Part shown: in pieces, positions 11,010-22,187 of the stretch
Layout: every line of letters starts with the position of its first letter
Numbering within the stretch: the first letter of the stretch is position 1
Source of the DNA: Anisodus tanguticus
Taxonomy: Eukaryota; Streptophyta; Magnoliopsida; Solanales; Solanaceae
Direction of reading: 5' to 3'
DNA length: 64,000 nucleotides
Assembly: GCA_034509755.1 (NCBI GenBank)
Contig: CM067552.1
Coordinates: forward strand, 12,061,001-12,125,000
The notes under the pieces: model-generated
Seen by the model: the letters and a program-made list of their open reading frames with translations, nothing else
Databases searched by the model: none
What the model was told of the DNA's origin: nothing
Translations under genes and position numbers: made by a program

Positions 11010-11976
11010 GAATGGCTTCACCTGTGAAGCAATAATCTATTGTTTTGCATAGTTTCATCGCTTTAAGCGTCAAAGTGATTTTTTAACATGTTGGATGATT
11101 GAATGCTCCTTTAAAAGAAATACTATGTTAATATTTGCATAATATATAGATGTTCTTATAAACATATGAATTTTGTGGAATTAAATCCATACTAAATTTG
11201 GATAAATTTCTAAATTCAAGAAATATCGATCCCAAATCAAGATTAAATTATTTAAGTCTAAGACATGAATTTAAAGTAAAGTCCAATTTCATCGGGCTAG
11301 TTAATTGAATTGGTCTTCATATCATGGGTCTGCTCCATTAGCCGAAGGTGCATGCGATGTGTCAAATGATGTGGCACAAAAAATCAAGTCAAGAATCAAT
11401 AAAATCATGACACGTGCATACGTGATGTAATATGCCAAGTGAATATAAGAACCAATCAAATGTTGCCAAGTGTTCAAATGACATAGTTGGACCAATTACA
11501 TACATACTTATCACATAACTTTTGTGATAGGTTTGAACACGTAGGTAGACCAATCAAATTGAAGGGAAAAGAGTATGTATTCATCACAAACTCCCCTCTC
11601 TACAACTATAAATAAGGGTCTTCATAAGGCCAAAAGAGAGAAAGAAAAATACATAAAGAAGCTCTCCTCTCCGGAGGTCATCCAAAAGTCTCCATCTCTA
11701 GCGATGATCCGCAAGCCTACCATGTATTCCATGTATGTGACCAAATCTTGGCTCCGCATTCGTGATGAAATTTAAACAACAGGTTAGTCCATAAATTCAA
11801 GAACAAGTAAAGTTCTTGAGTTGACGGTCGTGAGGAGAAGAATTAAAGGATTACATCATTTGATTTAAAGTTTTATAAAGATTTTAACCCCCACAAGTTA
11901 TTAAAAATATTTTTACTTATCGCTATTTTTTTGTCGTGATTATTATGAATTATTACTAACTTACCATATTTATCTG
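11010..11976 (+). repeat. LTR-like sequence with TATA box upstream of block B
   Basis: No coding content beyond short chance frames. The stretch contains repeated CCAATCAAA and CACGTGCATACGTG-like promoter phrases, and a TATAAATAAGG box at 11607-11616 followed by a GA-rich leader (AGAGAGAAAGAAAAATAC). That is the layout of an LTR promoter. The TG...CA ends cannot be placed with confidence. It directly precedes the segment shared with block A, whose own left neighbour is outside the window. Confidence 0.4.
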
Positions 11977-12854
11977 AGTTCATACTTGCAATATTGGAGC
12001 TAATGAAAAACCTTCCTTTATTGTGATTTGCAGTACATTCTAACAACTATTAAGACATTTCATTATGGTTACTATTATAACCACTTGATAAATTTTAATA
12101 GGCAATCCAATGCCATTTTTTTATAACCATCTATTATCCGAAACCTATTGACCTGACTAATTCAGATTTACGCCGCATTAGGCCATTTAAGGGGGAAGTG
12201 CTCTTTACTAATGATTTCTCTATTTTCGATGCGCGAACCCGAAATCTCTAGTTAAGTGTGAAGGAATCTCATCCATTCAGGACTGGCGCGTAGTAGTTGC
12301 TATTGTATGGATAATGAAGTTGAAGTGGAGTGTTAGTGTGATGCTTGAGGTTTGGAGTAATGATTTTTTATTTTGTTATTTGTTCAGCTATTAATGATAA
12401 GGAAACCAAAGAAGATTGATCAAAATCACGTTCTTATTCTATCTGTTTATTTCTATTAATTATGACTTTATGATATATGAAATGTCAATAGTTTCTTGCA
12501 ACACTTTGGTTATTAAGGCATTCTCTTTAGTCTAGTAACTAGAATCAATTGCTTTACCTATAATATGAGATAGATTTTTCACATTATCTTGATAATCCAA
12601 GCATGTTTTGTGTATGAAACCATTACTTTGGTTGTTGAGTTTGCGTATCAAAATCTTCTAATTTTGTATTTTGTATGTTCATGTCTTTTAGCTATCAAAT
12701 TCAGCAAATTTCAATTGTTCCTCCAGAGTGGAATGCAAGAGTATGTTTACATTTTCACATACATTTGCAAGTCGTATATTATTTAGTTGAAAATATTTGA
12801 CAAGGTTTTGTTCTTTACGGGATGACGACATGGTATAAACTTGGGGAGACCTAC
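11977..12854. repeat. Block B left flank of the MBD-exon palindrome
   Basis: Second copy of 1-881 with scattered differences. No recognisable gene. Confidence 0.8.
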
Positions 12855-14303
12855 ACGAATGAAATCAAATCTTTGTTTGCCTCCTTGGCCAAAACATCTG
12901 ATGCGGGTATGTTTGTACCTTGGCTTAAAATATTCCGCATGTAGTTTATAAAATCTTTTGTCTTTGGCATTGATAACGTTGAAAGTGTGAAAAGTTTTAA
13001 AATTTTTACCCCTAAGTACATTCAACATGCATTAAGATAATCTATAAAAACAATTAGCACTAATAATCCATTAAAAAGATAAATTGCATTCATCGAAGAG
13101 CACATGCTCACTTTTAATTCGTGGCATTTGTGAATCCCTTTTCTTTTGGATTAATATATGTCTATCATACACCTCAAACTCCTATTTCTAGATAGGCTTC
13201 ATTGACAAGCTTAAAGGGAATAACTTATATAATCTGTATGTGGTAATTAATTTGTAACTGCTTGCTTAATAGTGTCTTTCAGTTTAATTTTGAAGATTAG
13301 ATTCATTATCAATTAGAAATTGATATAGGAAAAGGACACTAGGTAAACTAACGTGGAAGGAATATGAAATAAGCACCCAAATTTCAAACTTAGATTCAAC
13401 AAACTAATAAGTGTTTTGAGTGCTTTGAACTCGCATCTTCTCTTTAGAAGAATCACCATGAGAAGTTCTCGCAATAATCATATAGGCAACACTTCAAATG
13501 TCTTTTAAAGATAGATTTTACAATGTTCCCAACTAGCTTCTGATTGAGGCTTACTTGTTTTAGTTGCAGAATAGTAAGAAGGTTGTAGAGCTGATACCAA
13601 AAATATGCATTACCTGCATACACTTGCATAGAAAAGGCAAAACTAGATCATCGAGAATAGGTCTCGTCCAGATGGTTTAACAATGGATTGCATAAGTTTA
13701 AGATCGATTTCCTTTTAATTTTATTTTAAACCACTTGGTAGTGAATAATATGATGGTGCGTGTGGCTTGCTTGCCAACAATCTTTTATTATTTGCTACTT
13801 ATAATTATACGGGTAAGATTGAAATTTTTCTTTTTATAATTGAATTGATGAACTATGTCTTTGACTTTAATTATAATGGATATAATTACTAAAATTGATG
13901 AACTACGTACTTTGTATTTATAAGAGTGTAATTCTTCTTTGCTCTTGCATCTTAAAGTGCACATTTGATGTGATTGTGAGAAAACTAGCATTTAACAATT
14001 GTTTGACAAAAAGTTCCACCATCATTTGAAGACAAAGGAAATATTTAGATCATCACATGATTTATCAGAAAGCCACTCACGTGTTTTTTCACAATAAAAG
14101 GGTTGTTCCAATATGTGTTCCCTTATTTCTTCATACTTCTCCTTTGTAGGTATGTATCGCCATTTAAAACATCTATCACACTTTACATCGAATGCCCCTA
14201 CAAATGGCAAAGCCTTAGATGTATAATTTTGTAAGGAGTTTCTTCAAGCACGGAGAGGTTTAACGTCATTAGCTGTGACAACATGATCATAAAGCACTAA
14301 ATC
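12855..14303. repeat. Left arm of large palindrome, block B
   Basis: Reverse complement of 14341-15795 over its whole length with modest divergence, separated by a 37-bp spacer. Landmarks that pair include the GGCAAACAAAGATTTGATT stretch (left near 12865-12885, right near 15760-15780), the CTTACTTGTTTTAGTTGCAG stretch and the CW zinc-finger exon next to the spacer. A transcript crossing both arms would fold into a hairpin stem of about 1.45 kb. Confidence 0.85.
14022..14210 (-). pseudogene. CW zinc-finger exon of an MBD-type protein, left-arm copy (B), open
   Basis: A 62-residue open minus-strand reading with all four zinc-binding Cys of a CW finger (KCDRCFKWR, PFYCEKT, KSCDD) and the IPTKEKYEEIREHILEQ helix typical of plant MBD4/12-like proteins. 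In that family the CW finger precedes the methyl-CpG-binding domain and may read histone tails. Here only the one exon is present, ending in intron-like sequence. Of the four copies this has the residues nearest to what I expect for the family. Confidence 0.7.
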
Positions 14304-14340
14304 AAAATGAGCTTATTCGAGCATTGAGAGGTTTCCTTTT
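14304..14340. other. Palindrome spacer (hairpin loop), block B
   Basis: 37 bp between the two arms, including GCATTGAGAGGTTT, which resembles the GCACGGAGAGGTTT phrase in the adjacent arm. The spacer at 2332-2368 in block A has the same length and near-identical sequence, so both blocks share one founding inversion junction. Confidence 0.7.
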
Positions 14341-15795
14341 GAGTTGGTATTTTATGATAATGTTGTCGCTGCTATTGAAGTTCAACCTCTCCGTGCTAAA
14401 AGAAACTCCTTACCAAATTATACATCTAGGGTTTTGCCATTTGTAGGGGCATTCATTGTGCAGTGTGATAGATGTTTCAAATGGCGGTACATACCTACAA
14501 AGGAGAAGCATGAAGAAATAAGAGAACACATATTGGAACAACTCTTCTATTGTGAAACAACTCATGAGTGGCGTTCCGATAAATCATGTGATAATCTAAA
14601 CATTTCTTTTGTCTTCAAATGATGGTAGAACTTTTTGTCAAACAATTGTTAAATGCTAGTTTTCTCACAATCACATTAAATGTGCACTCTAAGATGCAAG
14701 AGCAAAGACGAATTACACTTTTATAAATACAAACTACGTAGTTCATCAATTTCAGTAATTATATCCCGTATAATTAAAGTCAAAGGCATAGTTCATCAAT
14801 TCAATTATAAATAGGAAAATTTCAATCTTACCCGTATAATTATAAGCAGCAAAGAATAAAAGATTGTTGGCAAGCAAGACGCATGAACCATCATATTATT
14901 CACTACAAAGTGATTTAAAATAAAATTAAAAGGAAATCGATCTTAAACTTACGTAGTTCATTCTTAAACCATCTGGAAGAGACCTATTCTCGATGATCTA
15001 GTTTTTCCTTTTCTGTGCAAGTGTATGCAGGTAATGCATATTTTTGGTATTAGGTCTACAACCTTCTTACTCTTCTCATTCTGCAACTAAAACAAGTAAG
15101 CCTCAATCAGAAACTAGTTGGGAACATTGTAAAATCTATCTTTAAACGGCATTTGAAGTGTTTCCTATATGATCATTGCGAGAACTTCTCACGGTGATTC
15201 TTTTAAAGAGAAGATGCGAGTTCAAAGCACTCAAAACACTTATTAGTTTGTTGAATCTAAGTTTGAAATTTGGGTGCTTATTTTATATTCCATTCACGTT
15301 AGTTTACCTAGTGTCTTTTTCCTCTCTCAATTTCTAATTGATAATGAATCTAATCTTCGAAATTAAACTGGAAGACACTATTCCGCAAGCAGTTGCAAAT
15401 TAATTGCCACATAGAGTATATAAGTTATTCTCTTTAAGCTTGTCAATGAAGCCTATCTAGAAATAGGAGTTTGGGGTGTATGGTAGACATATATTAATCC
15501 AAAAGAAGAGGAATTTACAACTGTCGCGAATTAAGTGTGAGAATGTGCTCTTCGATGAATGCAATTTATCTTTTTAATGAAGTATTAATGCTAAAAATCT
15601 TTTGCAAATTATCTTAATACACGTTGAGTAGATTAGGGTTAAAATTTTACTGTTCACACATCCAACGGTATCAATGCTAAAGATAAAAAAAATTATAAAC
15701 TACATGCAAAATATTTGAAGCCAAGGTACAACAATCCCGCATCGAAGGTTCTTGCAAAGGAGGCAAACAAAGATTTGATTCCATTCTATTTAAGG
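14341..15795. repeat. Right arm of large palindrome, block B
   Basis: Inverted copy of the left arm. Pairing fades at about 15795, beyond which the left side continues GTGTAGGTCTCCCC and the right side reads unrelated sequence. This arm carries more indels than the left arm in its outer half. Confidence 0.85.
14344..14622 (+). pseudogene. CW zinc-finger exon of an MBD-type protein, right-arm copy (B), open
   Basis: A 92-residue open reading. The CW finger Cys codons are at 14464, 14473, 14551 and 14587 (spacing CxxC-x25-C-x11-C), with the Trp of FKWR between. The upstream stretch (AIEVQPLRA...SLPNYTSRVLPFVGAF) resembles the lead-in of MBD-family CW exons. The reading runs into intron-like sequence after DNLNISF. 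No start context, no MBD domain and no other exons are present. It is the partner of 14022-14210 in the hairpin. Confidence 0.7.
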
Positions 15796-16611
15796 AAATG
15801 AATCAGATGGCGGAGTTCGAATATGTTGCATTGGACACTAACAACTTCTTAGAACCTTTTACCCCTACTTCTTATTCTTGGTTGTGCATTCTGCCAAATT
15901 TTAATTTAATATTGCTGATATTGTAGTTGTAATATTTAGTTAAATTGAATATTCAGGAGAAAATTTTCAGAAGCAAAAGGGAAGCCAAATGAGAATCTTT
16001 CCTTAGTATTAAAAAGAAGAACGTTTCCTCTGTATTTTATCTTTAAATTTTATTCAAACTTTAGAAGATGGGAAGATTCATTTGCATGGGTAGATATTTG
16101 CATATGACATCCCCATCAACTAACAATTTGTTGTTTGGTTTAGCGATTTATATCAGATCATTTGCCTCTCGTATTCTTCTTGGTTGTGCTTTGAACTTGA
16201 AGGGTGTCAAATGCTATGATAAATAAAAATAAGAGATGGAATAAATCGAATGTCAATTCTGTTTCAGAATGTCATCAATTATGTCGTCCGACGCCAATAA
16301 TAACACTTAGTAAAACAGTAACTTTAAAGAGTAAATGTAGCGGAATTTAAAGAACACAACTGTTTAAAATTTTCATAAGTTATATGATATATATAACTTA
16401 TGATGGTCAATGACCAGATGTATTGTATATATATATATATTATGTACAAAAATACAAATTCTTTTCTTTATAGATTTACAATATAAAATGGAAAGGAATT
16501 AAAAGTTGAAGTCGCAGATGACTTCTGCATGAAAAATCTAACTAATTAGACATAGACAACCTCTCATTACAATCGCTCCATACAAAACTAATCTAGAATC
16601 TAAACATCAAT
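15796..16611. other. AT-rich spacer, no gene seen
   Basis: Unique in the window and not part of block A. It holds a short (TA)n run near 16425-16441 and no reading frame or family I recognise. Confidence 0.6.
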
Positions 16612-17112
16612 TGTAATGTTGGACAGAATGTTGTCGACACACTCAGGCAACACTTGTGATCCAGATTTCTGAAATGAAATCCCGAGAGCTCTCTTGGTAT
16701 TTTTGCAATCGATTCTCGGATGATCGATTCACCGTTGTGGCCTCTATATTTATAGTAGAGAGTTCCCTTGAAAGACTCATCGATCGGTTGTTATAGTTGA
16801 GGAAAAGATGGGCAGCTTGTGGTAGATGATTAAGGAGTGAAAATCTCAACAACTTTGACTTGTTCCTTACTCGACTTCTTCCCCAAGCTTTGACTCTTTC
16901 TCCCACATTTTACACAGCTCCAATTCACCACGCCTAAGTCATTTTTACCTCACAGTAAAATATTACTGCTTAGCGTGAAGTAAGGCAAAACTATTTTTCG
17001 AAAATGTTGATCAAAATGTTATGACATTTGTCCCAACATTTTTATGCATTCAAATCAGTACTTCAGAAGATATGTTGGGACAAATGTGACAACACCAAAC
17101 TCAACATTAACA
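16612..17112 (-). repeat. LTR of a non-autonomous LTR element (3' end)
   Basis: On the minus strand the LTR begins TGTTAATGTTGA at 17112 and ends CAACATTACA at 16612, so the ends form a short inverted repeat with TG...CA. Length about 501 bp. A TATAAATATAG box lies at 16744-16754 with GAGGCC just after it. A polypurine tract abuts it at 17113, which makes it the 3' LTR of a minus-strand element. Confidence 0.75.
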
Positions 17113-17126
17113 ATCTCCCCCTATTT
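17113..17126 (-). other. Polypurine tract next to LTR
   Basis: The minus strand reads AAATAGGGGGAGAT immediately before the LTR's TGTTAATG. This is the plus-strand primer position of LTR retrotransposons and supports the LTR boundary. Confidence 0.75.
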
Positions 17127-17177
17127 GCCTTTCTTCACAAAACACATTACAAAATATACAAATGACTTAGTGCATTG

Positions 17178-18070
17178 TCATAGATGTTGTCCAAACACAT
17201 TACACAGTAATTCTGAAATTTGCTGCTTGATTTGTGCTATTTGACCCACTAGCCATTCTGTTGACAGAGTTGACTGTCTTGAACCAGTGTTGCCCTGAAT
17301 GTTGGTGACATTCCTGGCAGCAGTCTCACATTCTGCTTCCATCTTCCAAGGCAAGTCAATAACTCTTTCTTTGCTTTTTAAAATTGTCTTGTTTACTGAG
17401 TACAGTTCAAGGGCCTTTCCTATAATGTCCTCTTTCTTAGGTTCAAAGCCTTGGGTAGTCAAGATTTGGTATATTAGAGAAGGAAATGGAAAGATTAAAG
17501 TTGATTCCTCTTCATCCAAGTAGGCAACTTGATAAAAGATCATTTTTCCAAAATCAACTTTTAAACCTTTTCCAATTTTAAACAATAGGAAAGCTTGTTC
17601 AAATGTCACAATTGACTCATTCAAAGAAGGAAGCCAATTGTGAATAGCTATTTTGTGGAGGGTGAAAAATAAGGCTATTAGTTTTGAAGCTAAGCATCTA
17701 GGGATCCACTTTTTCATTATACCTCCAATGAGGTATTCAATCATTTTATCCCTATTTTCTGTCACTTGTACTGCATCTCTAACTCTCTCTACAGCATCAA
17801 GTCCCATACATTTATTTATAATCGAGGGTATAAACTGATAAATCTTATTATAGAGATATACCTTCCGAAATAATTTTCAGGAGACATCATCTATAGCAGG
17901 ACTCAGATTAGCATAGAACAACTTAATCACCTCATCAACATAGGGTTATTTTTCTGTGACAGTTTTAAGAAGTTGTATATCCTCGAGGAATTCTATTAAG
18001 CCATATTCAGCACATGAATTAATATCTAACACTTTCTCATGTCTAATTACTATCAAAATTTTCAAGTTCT
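17178..18070 (-). pseudogene. Plant transposon-protein (Transposase_32-like) fragment
   Basis: The 209-residue reading at 17178-17807 contains AIHNWLPSLNES, FEQAFLLFKIGKGLKVDFGKMIFYQVA and FPSLIYQILTTQGFEPK. These are the hallmarks of a protein very common in solanaceous genomes and annotated as 'putative plant transposon protein domain'. The same protein continues upstream to about 18070 (LKILIVIRHEKVL, YGLIEFLEDIQLLKTVTE) but is broken by a stop at 17946 and a one-base loss near 17866. Its position just inside a polypurine tract and LTR suggests cargo of a large non-autonomous LTR element. The function of this protein is unknown. Its N-terminal side is lost at the copia junction. Confidence 0.7.
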
Positions 18071-18203
18071 TTCCGTCAGTCAAGAGTACAAACTCATTAG
18101 GAGAATAACGAGATGAAGGTACTTTCTCTCTAGTAGATCTTTTGAGATAACTCTCTAGGGCATCAATAGTAACTGGTTGCCGGCCGACCACATCATCTTG
18201 CAT
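17946..18203 (-). pseudogene. Chimeric open frame: copia Pol linker fused to transposon-protein fragment
   Basis: An 85-residue open frame. Residues 1-44 (with LKRSTREK and RYSPNEFVLLTDG) are the linker of copia Pol just before reverse transcriptase. Residues 45-85 (KNLKILIVIRHEKVL onward) belong to the transposon-protein family seen downstream. The switch is at about 18071, in frame. It marks where the copia element was broken and joined to the other element. Nothing suggests that it is expressed. Confidence 0.6.
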
Positions 18204-18412
18204 TGGAGCATCAACGATATCATGTTTATCATTCTGAACATGATCACCATCTTCATTATTTTAAAAATTTATTCAGGTGCAATAGTCACAGAAACTGAAT
18301 CAATATTTACTAAGCTCTCACTGCTCTGATAATCAACCTTCTCAGTTTTGTCAAAATCTTCAATTGTCTAGTCTTCAAAGAACATAACATCATGATTTTT
18401 AACAATTTTTTC

Positions 18413-18934
18413 CTAAACTCGATTATAGAAACGATAGCCGAATTCGTATTGATCATAACTAATGAAGATACACTGCCTAGTTTTAACTTCCATCTTTGAC
18501 CTCTCATCCTTAGAAACATGCACAAATGACTTACACCTGAAAACTCTCAAATAAGCATAAGAGACATCCTTACCAAACCAAACTCTATCAGGGACATTAC
18601 CATCCAAACCAATAGTAGAAGATAAATTGATAACATAGGCAGCAGTATTAAGTGTTTCTACCCAAAATGAATCTGGAAACTTAGCATCTGAAAGCAAATA
18701 TCTAGCCCTCTCAACTAGAGTTATGTTCATCCTCTCCAATAAACCATTTAATTGAGGAGTCTTGGGAGGAGTTTTCTGATGCCGACTACCCTGCTCTCTG
18801 CAATAATTATCAAAAGGACCAATATATTCACCATCATTGTCTGAGCGGATGCATTTTAGTTTCTTCCATGTCTGTCTCTCAATCGGGGCCTGTAAAGTCT
18901 TGAACACACCAAATACTTGATCCTTGAACTTCAA
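18413..18934 (-). pseudogene. Copia integrase core fragment
   Basis: 173 residues of the retroviral-type integrase core. It has IRSDNDGEY around the second catalytic Asp (the usual second Gly is Asp here), KTPPKTPQLNGLLERMN with the catalytic Glu, then the RYLLSDAKFPDSFWVE and ETLNTAAYVIN stretches and the C-terminal FRCKSFVHV and FISYDQYEFGYRFYN phrases typical of copia. The N-terminal zinc-binding part lies upstream near 19080-19250 in broken frame. The enzyme would insert cDNA into the host genome, but it is not connected to an intact polyprotein. Confidence 0.85.
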
Positions 18935-19341
18935 AGGATATACTCAGAGTTTGCGAGAATGATCATCAATAAAAGTCACACAGTAAAGTGCACCACCAAG
19001 AGACCTTACTTGAAAAGGACCGCACAAATCAGAATGTACCAACTCCAGCAAATCAAGTTTTCGTGAAGGCGAATGACTCTAAAAAGAATTTTTTTCTGTT
19101 TCCCGGCTAAGCAATGAACACATCTCTTTAACTTTGCTTGTTTCACTCCAGAAAGAAAATTCTTCTTAGCCAAACTATCAATCCCCTTCTCGCTTATATG
19201 ACTCAGCCTTCTATGCCATTACTATGATAAAGTATAATTTTCCACCAAATTTACCTAGTCTCTACAAATGGAGCCCTGAAATAAGTACAAGTCAGTTATC
19301 TTGTCACCTCGAGCCACAACCATTGAACCTCTAAGAAGCTT

Positions 19342-19944
19342 TCATTGGCCACCACCAAGGGTTTGATCATAACCCTCATCATCAAGCTTTCCTACATAAA
19401 TTAAATTCAGACGAACATCTGGAGCATGTTTAACATTGTTAAGAACCAACCTCAAACCATTCTTATTTTTCAAGTAAATTGTACCAATGCCCAATACCTC
19501 AACCTCACTATCATTACTCGTTTGTAATATTCCAAAATTACCTGGAGTATAAGAAGAAAATAATTCCTTCTTTGGCGTGACATGAGAAGTGGAACTTAAA
19601 TCCACAAACAAGATTGATTTCATTTTTACCACAAGCAACAAGAAGATCATTTTCAGCAATAGTAGTAACACAATTTTCATTATAGACATCCTTCTTTTGC
19701 TGTTTATGGTCTCTCTTAAACCTGTAGCAATGTTTCTGGATATGTCATTTCTTATGACAATAGTAACATGTAACATTCTTGTACCTGGATCTTGATTTTC
19801 TTCTACTTTTGCCTCTGACATTCTGACCTCTAAAGTTACTTCTCCCCATGTCTTCAGTAACCAAAACATCGGAGTGTGAATCTGAAGAAGACGAGGCTTG
19901 AGATCTTCTTCGCATCTCTTCATTTTAGACACCACTCTTGACAT
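19342..19944 (-). pseudogene. Copia gag/protease region, frame-shifted
   Basis: A 200-residue reading that starts in a wrong frame over the gag C-terminus and rejoins Pol near FVDLSSTSHVTPKKE, the aspartic protease site, where the expected DSGATSH is disrupted. It continues through SSYTPGNFG and the LKNKNGLRLVLNNVKHAPDVRLNLI stretch that follows the protease in Tnt1-like elements. The zinc knuckle (CYYCHKK then HIQKHC) is in another frame at about 19720-19768 with a stop in it. The first half of this reading has no meaning of its own. Confidence 0.7.
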
Positions 19945-20519
19945 ATTCCATAGTTACAACACCACTAGGAGCAGAATTAGTCAAAAAAATTCAAAGAGTT
20001 TCCCAAGAGTATGACATAGTATTAAGAAGTCAAAGTTCATGTACTTCATCATCAAACTTGACACCCATTCCAGATAGCTGGTCAAGGACACCCTGAAAAT
20101 CATTAATATAATCAGAAATAGGATTTCCCTCTTTAAATCTCATATTCATCAATTATTTAAGTAGGAACAACTTGTTATTTTCAGTCTTCAAAGCATAAAG
20201 TGTCTCGAGTTTATCCCATAAACTTCTAACATGTGTCTCATTCACAATATGATTACACACATTATCTTCAACCCATTGTCTGATATAACCACAAATATGT
20301 CGGTGCTCAAATTCTCAATCTTCATCATTCATAGACTCGGACTTGTTAGAAGCAAACACATGTAAATGCATTTTTTTGACAAATAGAAGATCTTTCATCT
20401 TGCCTTTCCAAATATGATAATTACTGCCATTTAAACAAACCATCTTGCTGATATTTGTCTCCATCATTCAAATAGACAATCAATGCAATCAAATACAACT
20501 ACAAGCTCTGATACTACTT

Positions 20520-21145
20520 TATTGGGAAGAAACGAGCAATAACCAAATTGTATGACAAAGTAAATGCGGAAGGATACCCAAATTAAAAAACTTTTCACAC
20601 TATTTAAATAAGAGGAGAAAACTAATTTCAAATACAAACAGATATATGGGTAGCAGCTATACCAACAATTAAATACCAAAGCAAGCAAAAAATATATTGA
20701 ATGCAAGAGACACCAAATTTACGTGAAAACCCCATTCAATGTGAAGAGGAAACAACCACGGGACCTCCGCCAACAAAAGCTCCACTAAAATCAACAAGAG
20801 TTACAGCAATTTTCTCCAAATGGCTACAACATCAACGCCTAAGACGGAGCAATAATACATAAAATATATCACCAAAACTAGTGAAGAAATGAGAGAAATC
20901 ACCTCCAAAAATGAGTTACTGTTCGTGCTCTAAACTCTGGAACTACATACCACAAAATCAAATCTTCACCGTTGAAATCGATGAACAGGATGTTGAGAAC
21001 CCCAATTCAAATTTGAGCATGATCCAACGGTTAATGAAACAAACGTTGATTGACGCGGACTGCTGTAGCAGATTTTCAATGTGCGAAAATCAGCTTTTCT
21101 CTCTCAAGTTTTCTCTCTATATGACTGCTATGAATTCACTCTTGT
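20520..21145 (-). repeat. Truncated copia LTR, block B
   Basis: Matches 3856 to about 4480 of block A. The distal 130 bp of the LTR, the insertion border and laccase exon 3 are all missing. The sequence passes directly into laccase intron 2 (TTATATTAATAGTAATTAAATT, 5728 in block A). The inner LTR end reads TATTGGG instead of TGTTGGG. Confidence 0.8.
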
Positions 21146-21215
21146 TTATATTAATAGTAATTAAATTATTTATATTGCTGTATACAAGATAAATGCTTAA
21201 GTAGGACATATATAT

Positions 21216-22187
21216 CAATGAATAGTGAGATCGTATGGTGATTTGTTGAAGACGTGAACGACAAGGGTGTCTCCCTCTCGTACATGTAGATTTGGACCAG
21301 GAAGACTTCCATCTACTGCAGTTATCACTTGTCTACGGCATAACCTGTTTATAGTAAGGTTTTGCACCTACATCACCAACCAAATACATCAACATATCAT
21401 TCACAAAAATATTTACCAAATTAAGAAATAAAAGGCTTCCTTTTTCTAACAGATAGATTAAGGTGAAAACAGTACTAGAATACGTGTCAACAAGTGATAG
21501 TATACGTACATTTATATTTACTGGATATATGCATGCATCCCAATATTATTTTAAAGAAATATTTTAGATAGAGTTGAAGAGGGAAAAAAAGCTTTCTAAA
21601 AGAAATGATGGAAATGTATTAAAACCAACAGTTGCACATGCCTACGGTATCAAATGCTTCGTCTAGTGCAACGAACAAAAACCAACATGAACAGAACTAG
21701 AGTGTTTTCTTCGTGAAAGACATTGAACTACTACTTCGTTTCATTTTATATGGTGGTGTTTCATTGAACACGATTATAGTTTTTTTTTTTTTAACTTTTA
21801 GCACATACCAAAAGTACTTAGAACTTGTTGTTTTCAATATGTCATCACATTTCCATGACTATAACAACATGTTATTAAAGGTAAATGAAAAGTGTAAACT
21901 TAAAGGATTTTCATATTTTAAAAAGTGTCCGTTCTCTTTTAGACATACTAAAATAGTAAAAAAAGCAAGAATGTGCTAATTTTTGCGGACACAATGTGTA
22001 ACTTTCATGACTGTTTTCTCAACACACAATCGAGGGTGATAAAGGAGAATCTAATTTACATAGGAAATAAACAGGAGAAGTTTACATGAAAAGAAAGCTT
22101 AATAACTTCAGCAGAAACCATTGATGAAGAAGCAAGAAGAGCAATGGCACATGCAAACAAGAAAACATGCAGATGCGCCATTGCCAT
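21216..22187 (-). pseudogene. Laccase 5' part, exons 1-2, block B
   Basis: Exon 1 (22086-22187, 34 codons) has the same signal peptide as block A. Exon 2 (21216-21367) is the full 152 nt, carrying VQNLTINRLCRRQVITAVDG and then PGPNLHVREGDTLVVHVF. The intron 1 donor (GTAAAC) and acceptor (TAG) are intact. The exon 2 donor reads AT instead of GT, as in block A. Exon 3 and everything beyond are gone, replaced by the copia LTR at 21145. Without the WWHAH exon and the C-terminal copper motifs it cannot make a laccase. Confidence 0.85.

Larger units (their letters stand above)
18071..21145 (-). mobile_element. Ty1/copia element fragment, block B
   Basis: Minus-strand copia, the longer sister of 2728-4609. 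From right to left: truncated LTR (20520-21145), primer-binding site (20505-20517), gag (about 20000-20460), zinc knuckle (about 19720-19768), protease (near 19590), integrase (18413-18934) and the pre-RT linker (to 18071). Reverse transcriptase and RNase H are absent. The zinc knuckle has its CxxC and HxxxxC positions but a TGA stop inside. The protease DSGA motif is degraded to DLSS. The LTR is cut at about 21145, where laccase intron 2 begins. Inactive. Confidence 0.85.

Noticed and set aside
11575..11775. 66-residue plus-strand frame after a TATA box
   Set aside because: Overlaps the TATA box and GA-rich leader of an LTR-like sequence. Lys-rich, unrecognised, and probably part of the repeat.
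16423..16441. Short (TA)n run
   Set aside because: Ordinary microsatellite in AT-rich DNA, too short to list as a feature of interest.
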